This document shows, piece by piece, positions 56,548 to 64,000 of a stretch of 64,000 bases of DNA. This stretch comes from Tillandsia leiboldiana (Eukaryota; Streptophyta; Magnoliopsida; Poales; Bromeliaceae): contig CM055074.1 of assembly GCA_029204045.2 (NCBI GenBank), forward strand, positions 16,171,164 to 16,235,163, given 5' to 3'. The first letter of the stretch is position 1. Each line of letters opens with the position of its first letter. The position numbers were made by a program, and so were the translations under genes. The notes under the pieces are model-generated. The model saw only the letters and a program-made list of their open reading frames with translations, was not told the origin of the DNA and searched no databases.

Positions 56548-56832
56548 TTTACTTTTCTTTGACTCCCCCTCAATTGGCTATCAATTAATTTAAGATATAA
56601 AGTATTCAACCAAGGATTGATCTCGAATTCATACTCAACTAAATAGTCAAATAAGATAAAAACAATACCAAGTGATCATTGAGAGAGAAATTGACTTTGA
56701 TCAATTAAAAATGGTTTAATTTAAATAAATGATCAATGCATCAACTGAATTATTATGATATCCAAAGCATAATAAATTTCTAATTATATGAAGGATGCAA
56801 GTAAAGTCAATAATACACATGCTTAATTAATG

Positions 56833-58110
56833 TGTTGGGTTATATGTAATATAGATCTAAATAGGGGAAGAAACACCTAGAGGGGGGTGAATAGGTGTAA
56901 ACGTATAAACACTCAAAAATCGTTGCGATAAAAACCCAATGCGGAAATAAAAATAATACGCAAGATTTTTACGTGGAAAACTCCAAACCGGAGTAAAAAA
57001 CCACGGGACCGATAACACGGCAGAAATCCACTAGAATTAAAACACGTACAAGGTGATTTACCGTACACACTTACGACTCAACCTTTTCCATACGCTCCTA
57101 GAGGATCTTCTCCGCTCGCTCCACGACGCTTCTCGAATCCACGATCTGCGCCCAACGCCGAATCCACGGCGTCCAACGTCGAATCCACGACGTCCGACCG
57201 AATCCACGGTCTTCACCCAGTAGCACCCTTCGAATCCACGAACGTGCCTCGCTCCGAATCCACGAGAGCGGTTGAACCTTGAATCCACAAGGATACGCGA
57301 ATCCACGCGCCGATTTTGGAGAAATCGTTGTTTTTGGGTGGTGATGATCCGCCGAATACTTAGATCAAAGATAGATAGGAAATACCATCTAAGTATTCAT
57401 TAGTTTGATTCAACTCAAGATGTGAGTATGAAAACCTAGAATCAAACTAATCAATATAGATGAAGAAACATAGAGTATTATCTAATGATTTCCTTTCTTC
57501 TCTATATGTGGATCTAGGGCCGTATAAGATGATACTTTATTATGACGGCTATTTTCCTTTTTACCCTAGAAAAAGAGTCATAGGGTCTATTTATAGGTTA
57601 GAAACCCTAGGAAGGAGATAAGAATCAAAAACCTACCATTTCTGGAATTTTTACGGACGGCGATCCGGATCGGATTTGGGCGATCCGGATTGCAGTAGCA
57701 ATAAAGACGGTTTCCAGAAAATCAAACGTTCGGGATCCGGATCGGATTGTCTGATCCGGATCGTTCATACAATTCAGAAAACTCAACGTTCGGGATCCGG
57801 ATCGTGAGATGCTGCGATCCGGATTGAAGTATTGTATGAAACAACAACCTTCGGGATCCGAACTGTTGGCTCTGATCCGGATCCTGAACATGTCCGAACA
57901 CCAGTTTTTGATTTTTATGCAATTAAAAATTCTTCCAGGTGTTTCTACACTACAAGAAGTATTCGTATCACCAATAAACTTTAGTTAAACATACCTGATC
58001 CTTTTGAATTCTTCTTTCTTGAGATTGAGTTAAATGATCCAACTTTCTTCACCTTCAATCTTCAAGACTTGAACCTTTCACGAAACTACGCCAACTCAAA
58101 TTCCGTAACA
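56833..58110 (-). repeat. 3' LTR of element D
   Basis: TGTTGGGTTATATG to TTCCGTAACA, 1278 bp. GTGGATTCGA repeats 57132-57308; minus-strand TATA (plus CTATTTATAGG) at about 57588-57598; palindrome array 57662-57883; C-rich U5 motif at about 56878-56900. Confidence 0.9.
57662..57883 (-). promoter_or_regulatory. GATCCGGATC array in U3 of element D
   Basis: About eight sites, half of them exact GATCCGGATC, with GATCCGGATT and GATCCGAACT variants. Same position relative to TATA as in element C. Confidence 0.72.
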
Positions 58111-58825
58111 ATCTCCCCCTTTGGCGGTTTCGTGACAAAACACAGATCCACTAAAGAAAATTCAAAAAGATATTTTTGTTGCTATCACCATACAACAAAA
58201 ATTTACAATGGAGATCCAAAAATTTGAAAACATGAGATAAACTCCTAAAACAGACTCTAGACTTAGACATCTGTACTCTCTGCACAAAGAAATCATTCTT
58301 GACAAAAAGAGAGATCGTTAGATACCTCAAGAATATTTAACATTCAAAACCTAACAGAGATAGAGTTTATGCTCTTCATGACATTGAGTAATTCAGATAT
58401 GTAATAAGATCACAATCAAACATTGACATATCTTCTAAGCAATAAAATTCCAAATGTCATAAACTTTGCTTTGTTAGTAATCAAACAACTTGTTAGTAAT
58501 AATACATGTTCAAATAGTTAGTCGAATAGTTAGTAGGAACATGCAACAAATCACAAGATAAACACCAAAGTTGTGATACTTACCCTTCACCAAAGTCAAA
58601 GTTGAAGTGATACTTACCTTGATGTTCACACATTCACATCATCATTGTTCAAGTTCTCTCTAAACTCTCTCCCCCTTTTTGTCACAAACTAAGCCAAAAT
58701 TACAAAAACTTAAGGAGAGTTAAGAAGTTTAAAATCAAGTTAGGAAACTTGAGAGTTGAAGAAAATAACATAAATGCAGAAACTTAAAAAAAAAACTTGC
58801 AAAAGAAAGATTAGAACCAAAAACT
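58111..58825 (-). other. Purine tract and noncoding 3' internal region of element D
   Basis: CCAAAGGGGGAGAT (minus) abuts the LTR. The rest is AT-rich, closely matches 16866-17082 plus 54041-54547 of element C, and has two near-identical splice donors (GTAAGTATCAC) and an acceptor candidate TTTCTTTGTGCAG near 58281-58294. No gene. Confidence 0.6.
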
Positions 58826-59240
58826 TTATGCAGAGTCGTCTGAGCTGATACATCCAAGCTTCTGAAACATTTTCTTGATTCTGTTGTTCATGGAAGCTTG
58901 TTCCTTCTTAACTTCTTTGATATCCTCTCTCATTTCAGCGAAATCAGTAGCCATGCGTTCTTGCTCGTTTGAAAGTCGCTGTTGTTCCTTAAAGATTGAG
59001 CTAACCGACGCATCATCATCAGACGTTGATGGAGGTGCTGGTTGTGTTGGTTGGACTGGAGGAGTTTCTGCCGGTGCAGAGGTTATCGCTTGTTGTTGTT
59101 GTGCTCGTTGCCGGTGAGGAGGTATTAAGGGTTCATCTTGTTTAGTCGATAAAGACTTCACAATTGTTGTCTCATTAATGGTGCCCAAACTGTACATGTA
59201 TGAGCTCGCGCTTGTATCGACTTTAAACTTTCTAAGGATG
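58826..59240 (-). pseudogene. Accessory ORF of element D, C-terminal remnant
   Basis: The open part starts without its own ATG at a deletion junction near 59240. ILRKFKVDTSASSYMYSLGTI aligns in part with LLEDHGVDISCAKYDYGLGAI of element B, so it is the back half of the same protein family. A Pro/Gln-rich linker follows, then a coiled coil (NEQERMATDFAEMREDIKEV) and the end KMFQKLGCISSDDSA. The front half and any promoter are deleted. Two frames overlap here because pol reads into the junction in another frame. Confidence 0.65.
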
Positions 59241-61203
59241 CGCAAATCCCAACACTAATGGATATATCCGGGCGACTAGCCGTGAGGTAAAGTAGACTTC
59301 CAATCATACTTCGATACAGTTTCTCGTCTACATTCTCACTATGTGATTCACTTCCAAGTCCCTTGTGGCTAGTTCCCATTGGAGTTGGAAAATCTTTACA
59401 ATTTTCTAGATCAAACTTTTTGACCAACTCCATTGCATACTTGGATTGACTCAAGTGAATACCGTCATCATTTTGTTTAATTTGCAATCCAAGAAAATAA
59501 GTCAATTCGCCCATCATGGACATCTCAAATTCACTTTCCATGGTCTCCGCGAATTTAGAAGCATCATTATCTCTTGTTGCGCCAAATACAATGTCATCGA
59601 CATAGATTTGTGCTACAATGAAATTGTTTTGATAATGCTTCACAAAGAGAGTCCTGTCAGCTCCCCCTCGAGTATAGCCCTTCTCCAAAAGGTGCTTTGT
59701 TAACCTTACATACCATGCTCGCGGTGCTTGTTTCAGACCGTAAAGAGCCTTTTTCAAACGAAAAATATGGTTAGGTTGTTTATGATCTACAAAACCTTTC
59801 GGTTGAGCCACATAAACTTCCTCATTTAAAAAACCATTTAGAAATGCGCTCTTAACGTCCATTTGAAATAATTTGATTTTAAAATGACAAGCAATAGCAA
59901 ATAGTATACGAATGGACTCGAGTCTAGCTACAGGGGCGAAAGTTTCATCAAAGTCTATACCTTCTACTTGAGAATAGCCTTGAGCAACTAATCGTGCCTT
60001 GTTCCTGATGATAGTACCATCCTCATTTTTCTTGTTCTTGAAAATCCATTTGGTACCTATCACATTATGTTGCTTTGGAGGCTTCGTTAATTCCCAGACT
60101 TTGTTTCGCTCAAATTGATGGAGCTCTTCCTGCAATGCTTTAATCCAGTAGTCATCCTGAAGAGCTTCATCTATGTTCTTTGGTTCGATTAAAGATACGT
60201 AGCAAGCGAATCCACAAACCAACTGCCTCCGAGTTCTAACTCCTTCTAGTGGATCTCCAATGATGTTCGATTCCGGATGATCCTTGGAGATTCGTAACGT
60301 TTGTTGAAACGGAGTACTCGGAGGTACATGAGATGATTCCTGCACATCAGATAAACTTGAAGAACCATTAGATGCATCATTAATATTGGAAGTATTATTG
60401 TGAGAAGATGCACTAGCAGGTGAATCATCATCTAGAGAGATATCGAGGGTAGATTTTACAGATCCAAAGTGAAAAGCTTCATCTACTTTAATATTTATAG
60501 ATTCTACGATCGTCTTAGATTCAATGTTAAATACCCGATATGCTCTGCTATTTGTAGAATAATCCAAAAAGATCCCTTCATCACTTCGAGAGTCAAACTT
60601 TCCAAGATTTTCACGGTCACGTAAAATGTAACATCGACTCCCGAAGATACGAAAGTATTTGATATCCGGTTTTCTACTAAACCACAGCTCATATGGTGTA
60701 TTTAAAGTTCCTGGGCGCAAATACACTCTATTGATGAAATAGACAACGGTGTTCACAGCTTCAGCCCAAAAATGTAGCGGTAAATTCCGGCTATGAAGCA
60801 TCACACGCGCCATCTCTTGAACAACCCTGTTTTTGCGCTCAACAACACCATTCTGCTGAGGTGTATAGGGTGCCGAGAATTCATGTTTAATGCTATTTGA
60901 AGTGCAAAAATCAATGAATTTAGAATTTATGAATTCTCCACCTCTATCACTTCTAACACGAATGATCTTTTCATTCTTTTCAATCATAATACGATGGCAA
61001 ATCTCATGAAAAGAGTCAAACGTATCAGCTTTCTCTTTTAAAAATGCTACCCAAGAAAACCTAGAGAAATCATCAACCAATAAGAAAATGTACCATTTAC
61101 CTCTCAAAGATGGTTGACGGGTCGGCCAAAAGAAAAACAAATAGTCTACATAAACTACACGACATTTAATCGTTGAACGATTAAAGACAAGGAAGGATTT
61201 CAC
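59158..61203 (-). pseudogene. pol remnant of element D (integrase core to end of RT)
   Basis: Open frame with integrase core (VRSDRGGEF, second Asp; NGVVERKN, Glu), a long linker, then reverse transcriptase (WIFKNKKN; ARLVAQGYSQ; MDVKSAFLNG; catalytic YVDD near 59602-59613; GSLLYLTASRPDIS). The first integrase Asp, the GAG-pre-integrase zinc region and protease are missing at its front; RNase H is missing at its end. The first 20 or so residues come from a filler at the deletion joint, and those after VGICA from the accessory-ORF DNA read in the wrong frame. Compared with A, about 0.6 kb was lost at the front. RT itself looks intact. Confidence 0.88.
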
Positions 61204-63202
61204 CTTTGCATACCCAAACCTTTTGAGTTTTGGAGTATGTTGGCAATGGTTGAGAAATTTTTCTTGATGAAGACGTCTTGTATGATTGATCTTTTTCTTT
61301 TGTCATCGTCTTGTTTGAAGTACTACCAATGTTCTTTTCTTTTGAGAAGTCCTTCTTTGAATTCCGGGGAGTGAACTTATTGGTAGCAGTTGCAAGATGT
61401 GGTTGATTTGATCTTTGAGCTCCAATCTTGCAATTTCTTTCAATGTGCCCTGCAAAATTACAACGAAAACATACCTTTGTGCTTGACGATTCTGAAGAGG
61501 GTGAAGTAGGCTTGTTGTCGTTGGTTGTCGTGAATTCCGGTGTCGGAGGAGGAGATACCGACTGAGGCACAAAGACTGTCCCAACCGAACTAAAATTGTC
61601 TTCAGTTCGATTGTATCCGAGGCCGAACTTGTTTGTTTGACCAAGACCAAGAAGTTTATCCAACTTACTCCTTCCAGAAGAAAATTGCTGTAAGTCATCC
61701 TTGAGTTGGAGAATGGTCTCTGTCATTTCCAATCTTTCCTGTCGGGCCTCGCCGTAGAGCTTCAAGAAGTAATTCGCTTTGTTCACCATATCTAGATAAT
61801 TCTTCTCGAGATGCTCATTGGACTCTTGAAGGGAAACATTTGCTTTTATTAGATTATCCCTTTCCACTTCAAGATCGGTCGAGAGAGAAGTTACCCTTTT
61901 TACTTCTTCTTCGAGATCCTGCAATCTCCCTCTCAACCCCTTGTTTTGCTTAGCCGTTTTCTTTGAATCCCTCAAAAGTCTGTGGTAGGCTAGAGCAAAA
62001 TCTTCACCTTCCGAATCATCCGATTCATTGTCCGTTGCAATCTTTTCAACAGTGGAGTTGGACAGTGAGTCGGATGTACTTGCCATAAAGCTCATGAAGG
62101 GTGAAGATGTGGACGCGTGGAATGCCGTGGTGCTCTTTTCTTCATCAGTTGAAGACGACTCATTTGACGTTGAGTTGTCATCCCAAGTGACGACTTGCAT
62201 CGCCTTCTTCTTTGCCGGATACTTGTTGGGACACTCCGTTGCAATGTGGCCGTAGCCTCGACATTTGAAGCATTGTAGTTGTCCCTCTGAACTTTTCTTA
62301 TCCTTTGAGAAGTTCTCTTGCTTTCTTGACTTGTAACTTGAAGTACCCTTGCCTTTGTTCGACTTTCCGAAGGATGGAGATTTGCTTGAATTACCCCTTC
62401 GAAAGTTGCGGCGAAACTTCCTTGTCAAGAGAGCGAGCTGCTTCACAAATTCCTCCATAGAAAGGTTCTCGTCATCGTCTGAGGAGGATGTATCCGCGTC
62501 TTCTTCCTTAGTTGTTTTCAATGCATAACCTGAAGACTTAGAGGAGGATGCTTTTCCAGAAGAATTGTTAGTAGTAAATGTCATTTCATAAGTTTGTAAT
62601 GAACCAACTAATTCTTCTACACGTATTTCGTCCGGGTGTTTAATAGTTTCAATGGCAGTAACCTTTGGGCGAAATCGTTCAGGAAGAGTTCTTAAGATCT
62701 TTCTTACAATCTTAAATTCTGGAATCTTCTCTCCCAGATTAGCACATGAGTTTACGATGTCTTGCAATCGTGTATAGTAGTCCGTGAAAGATTCATTTTC
62801 TGCCATCAAGATAGAGTCAAACTTGCTCGTAAGCATTTGCAGTTTCTGAATCTTCACGAGGTTAGTTCCCTCATGTGTAACCTGAAGAACATCCCAGATT
62901 TCTTTCGCAGTCTCACATGCCGAGACGCGAGAGAATTCAGTTTGAGATAAGGCATTAAAAATAGCATTAATTCCCTTGCCATTGTAAGAAGATGAATCTA
63001 ACTCTTCCTTGGTCCATTTCGACCTAGGTTTTAAGGTGCGAACATCAGAGATAATTTCAGTTGGATTAGACCATCCTAATTCAATTGATTGCCACACCCT
63101 TTCGTCGATGGAAGTTAAAAAGGCTTTCATCCGTACTTTCCAGTACGCATAATTTGTTCCATCAAAGAAAGGGGGTCGATTGATGTTTCCACCTTCAACC
63201 AT
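61181..63202 (-). CDS. Gag protein of element D
   Basis: 673 codons from ATG 63202 (MVEGGNINRPPFFDG), 17 bases past the primer site, to TAA at 61181. UBN2-type Gag domain, CCHC knuckle (CFKCRGYGHIATEC), acidic stretch, coiled coil (LRDSKKTAKQNKGLRGRL onward), second knuckle (CFRCNFAGHIERNC) and a basic tail ending ILPCL. The frame is intact. The stop is created at the deletion joint that removed protease, so D, like F1 and F2, would now make Gag without Pol. It is the nearest relative of A's broken gag and can be used to judge A's mutations. Confidence 0.9.
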   Translation of the reverse strand: MVEGGNINRPPFFDGTNYAYWKVRMKAFLTSIDERVWQSIELGWSNPTEIISDVRTLKPRSKWTKEELDSSSYNGKGINAIFNALSQTEFSRVSACETAKEIWDVLQVTHEGTNLVKIQKLQMLTSKFDSILMAENESFTDYYTRLQDIVNSCANLGEKIPEFKIVRKILRTLPERFRPKVTAIETIKHPDEIRVEELVGSLQTYEMTFTTNNSSGKASSSKSSGYALKTTKEEDADTSSSDDDENLSMEEFVKQLALLTRKFRRNFRRGNSSKSPSFGKSNKGKGTSSYKSRKQENFSKDKKSSEGQLQCFKCRGYGHIATECPNKYPAKKKAMQVVTWDDNSTSNESSSTDEEKSTTAFHASTSSPFMSFMASTSDSLSNSTVEKIATDNESDDSEGEDFALAYHRLLRDSKKTAKQNKGLRGRLQDLEEEVKRVTSLSTDLEVERDNLIKANVSLQESNEHLEKNYLDMVNKANYFLKLYGEARQERLEMTETILQLKDDLQQFSSGRSKLDKLLGLGQTNKFGLGYNRTEDNFSSVGTVFVPQSVSPPPTPEFTTTNDNKPTSPSSESSSTKVCFRCNFAGHIERNCKIGAQRSNQPHLATATNKFTPRNSKKDFSKEKNIGSTSNKTMTKEKDQSYKTSSSRKISQPLPTYSKTQKVWVCKGEILPCL

Positions 63203-63219
63203 TGTTTACAACCCTATTC

Positions 63220-63235
63220 CCTCTCTGATACCACT
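63220..63235 (-). other. Primer-binding site of element D
   Basis: Minus strand AGTGGTATCAGAGAGG next to the 5' LTR; initiator Met-tRNA type, identical to that of A. Confidence 0.88.
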
Positions 63236-64000
63236 TGTTGGGTAATATGTAATATAGATCTAAATAGGGGAAGAAACACCTAGAGGGGGGTGAATAGGTG
63301 TAAACGTATAAACACTCAAAAATCGTTGCGATAAAAACCCAATGCGGAAATAAAAATAATATGCAAGATTTTTACGTGGAAAACTCCAAACCTGAGTAAA
63401 AAACCACGGGACCGATAACACGGCAGAAATCCACTAGAATTAAAACACGTACAAGGTGATTTACCGTACACACTTACGACTCAACCTTTTCCATACGCTC
63501 CTAGAGGATCTTCTCCGCTCGCTCCACGACGCTTCTCGAATCCACGATCTGCGCCCAACGCCGAATCCACGGCGTCCAACGTCGAATCCACGACGTTCGA
63601 CCGAATCCACGGTCTTCACCCAGTAGCACCCTTCGAATCCACGAACGTGCCTCGCTCCGAATCCACGAGAGCGGTTGAACCTTGAATCCACAAGGACACG
63701 CGAATCCACGCGCCGATTTTGGGGAAATCGTTGTTTTTGGGTGGTGATGATCCGGCGAATACTTAGATCAAAGATAGATAGGAAATACCATCTAAGTATT
63801 CATTAGTTTGATTCAACTCAAGATGTGAGTATGAAAACCTAGAATCAAACTAATCAATATAGATGAAGAAACATAGAGTATTATCTAATGATTTCCTTTC
63901 TTCTCTATATGTGGATCTAGGGCCGTATACGATGATACTTTATTATGACGGCTATTTTCCTTTTTACCCTAGAAAAAGAGTCATAGGGTCTATTTATAGG
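63236..64000 (-). repeat. 5' LTR of element D, partial
   Basis: Starts TGTTGGGTAATATG in plus orientation and matches 56833-57598 almost base for base up to the window end, just before the palindrome array. GTGGATTCGA repeats at about 63535-63712. Confidence 0.9.

Larger units (their letters stand above)
9121..56832 (-). mobile_element. Element C: copia retrotransposon (minus), split by F1 and gypsy E
   Basis: Parts: 3' LTR 9121-9831 and 16244-16865, purine tract and 3' internal region 16866-17082, then (after gypsy E and the duplicated assembly block) internal region 54036-56832, where element D cuts it. ATAGG (9116-9120) before the LTR is the expected left target duplication. The gypsy duplication TCAAG on both sides (17078-17082 and 54036-54040) proves that the two internal pieces were once adjacent. 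It contributes an accessory ORF at 54548-55300; its gag, pol and 5' LTR are not in the window. LTR and internal sequence closely resemble element D. Confidence 0.8.
56833..64000 (-). mobile_element. Element D: SIRE-type copia retrotransposon (minus), runs off window
   Basis: 3' LTR 56833-58110, purine tract 58111-58123, accessory-ORF remnant, pol remnant, intact-looking gag, primer site 63220-63235 and partial 5' LTR from 63236. TAATG (56828-56832) is the left target duplication candidate. Two internal deletions removed protease with the first integrase Asp, and RNase H with the front of the accessory ORF, so D cannot move on its own. It is inserted in element C. Confidence 0.9.

Overview
The window is repetitive DNA from a seed plant (species not determined). 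It contains no intact host gene. Everything recognisable is LTR retrotransposons, nested at least five deep. The evidence is initiator-Met-tRNA primer sites, Ty1/copia proteins of the SIRE/Maximus type (long Gag with two zinc knuckles and a coiled coil), a Ty3/gypsy chromovirus with a C-terminal chromodomain-like region, and two Cassandra-type TRIMs whose LTRs carry the 3' half of a plant 5S rRNA gene.

Layout, outermost first. Element A (copia, +) starts at 280; its 5' LTR is split by a Cassandra TRIM (1138-2295, minus), which is itself split by a second Cassandra (1356-1932, plus). A's gag-pol is cut at 6599 by element B (copia, minus, 3' end only, with an accessory ORF). B is cut at 9120 by element C (copia, minus). 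C's LTR holds a gag-only copia F1 (9837-16243). C's internal region holds gypsy element E, whose 3' LTR holds a second gag-only copia F2 (45783-52219). C resumes at 54036 with an accessory ORF that has promoter-like upstream DNA and a predicted leader intron. It is then cut at 56833 by element D (copia, minus), which runs off the right edge. Matching 5-bp target duplications were found for both Cassandras, F1, E and F2.

An exactly 100-base N run (20862-20961) separates two near-identical stretches, 2298-20861 and 20962-39539. They hold the same nested insertions at the same sites and differ largely by one-base, often homopolymer, indels that thicken toward the gap. I read this as one locus represented twice by two unmerged overlapping contigs. 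Features in the right-hand stretch are therefore probably second readings of the left-hand ones; only about 45 kb is non-redundant.

The most interesting biology is in the copia group. Each LTR has an array of 6-10 palindromic decamers just upstream of its TATA box. The palindrome differs by lineage but keeps a central CCGG: AGTCCGGACT in A, GTACCGGTAC in B, GATCCGGATC in C, D, F1 and F2. Elements B, C and D carry members of a divergent accessory protein family between pol and the 3' LTR, and in C the same decamer sits in front of that ORF. This suggests a family-specific regulator and cis-array pair shared by coding and gag-only elements. It is a hypothesis from sequence alone.
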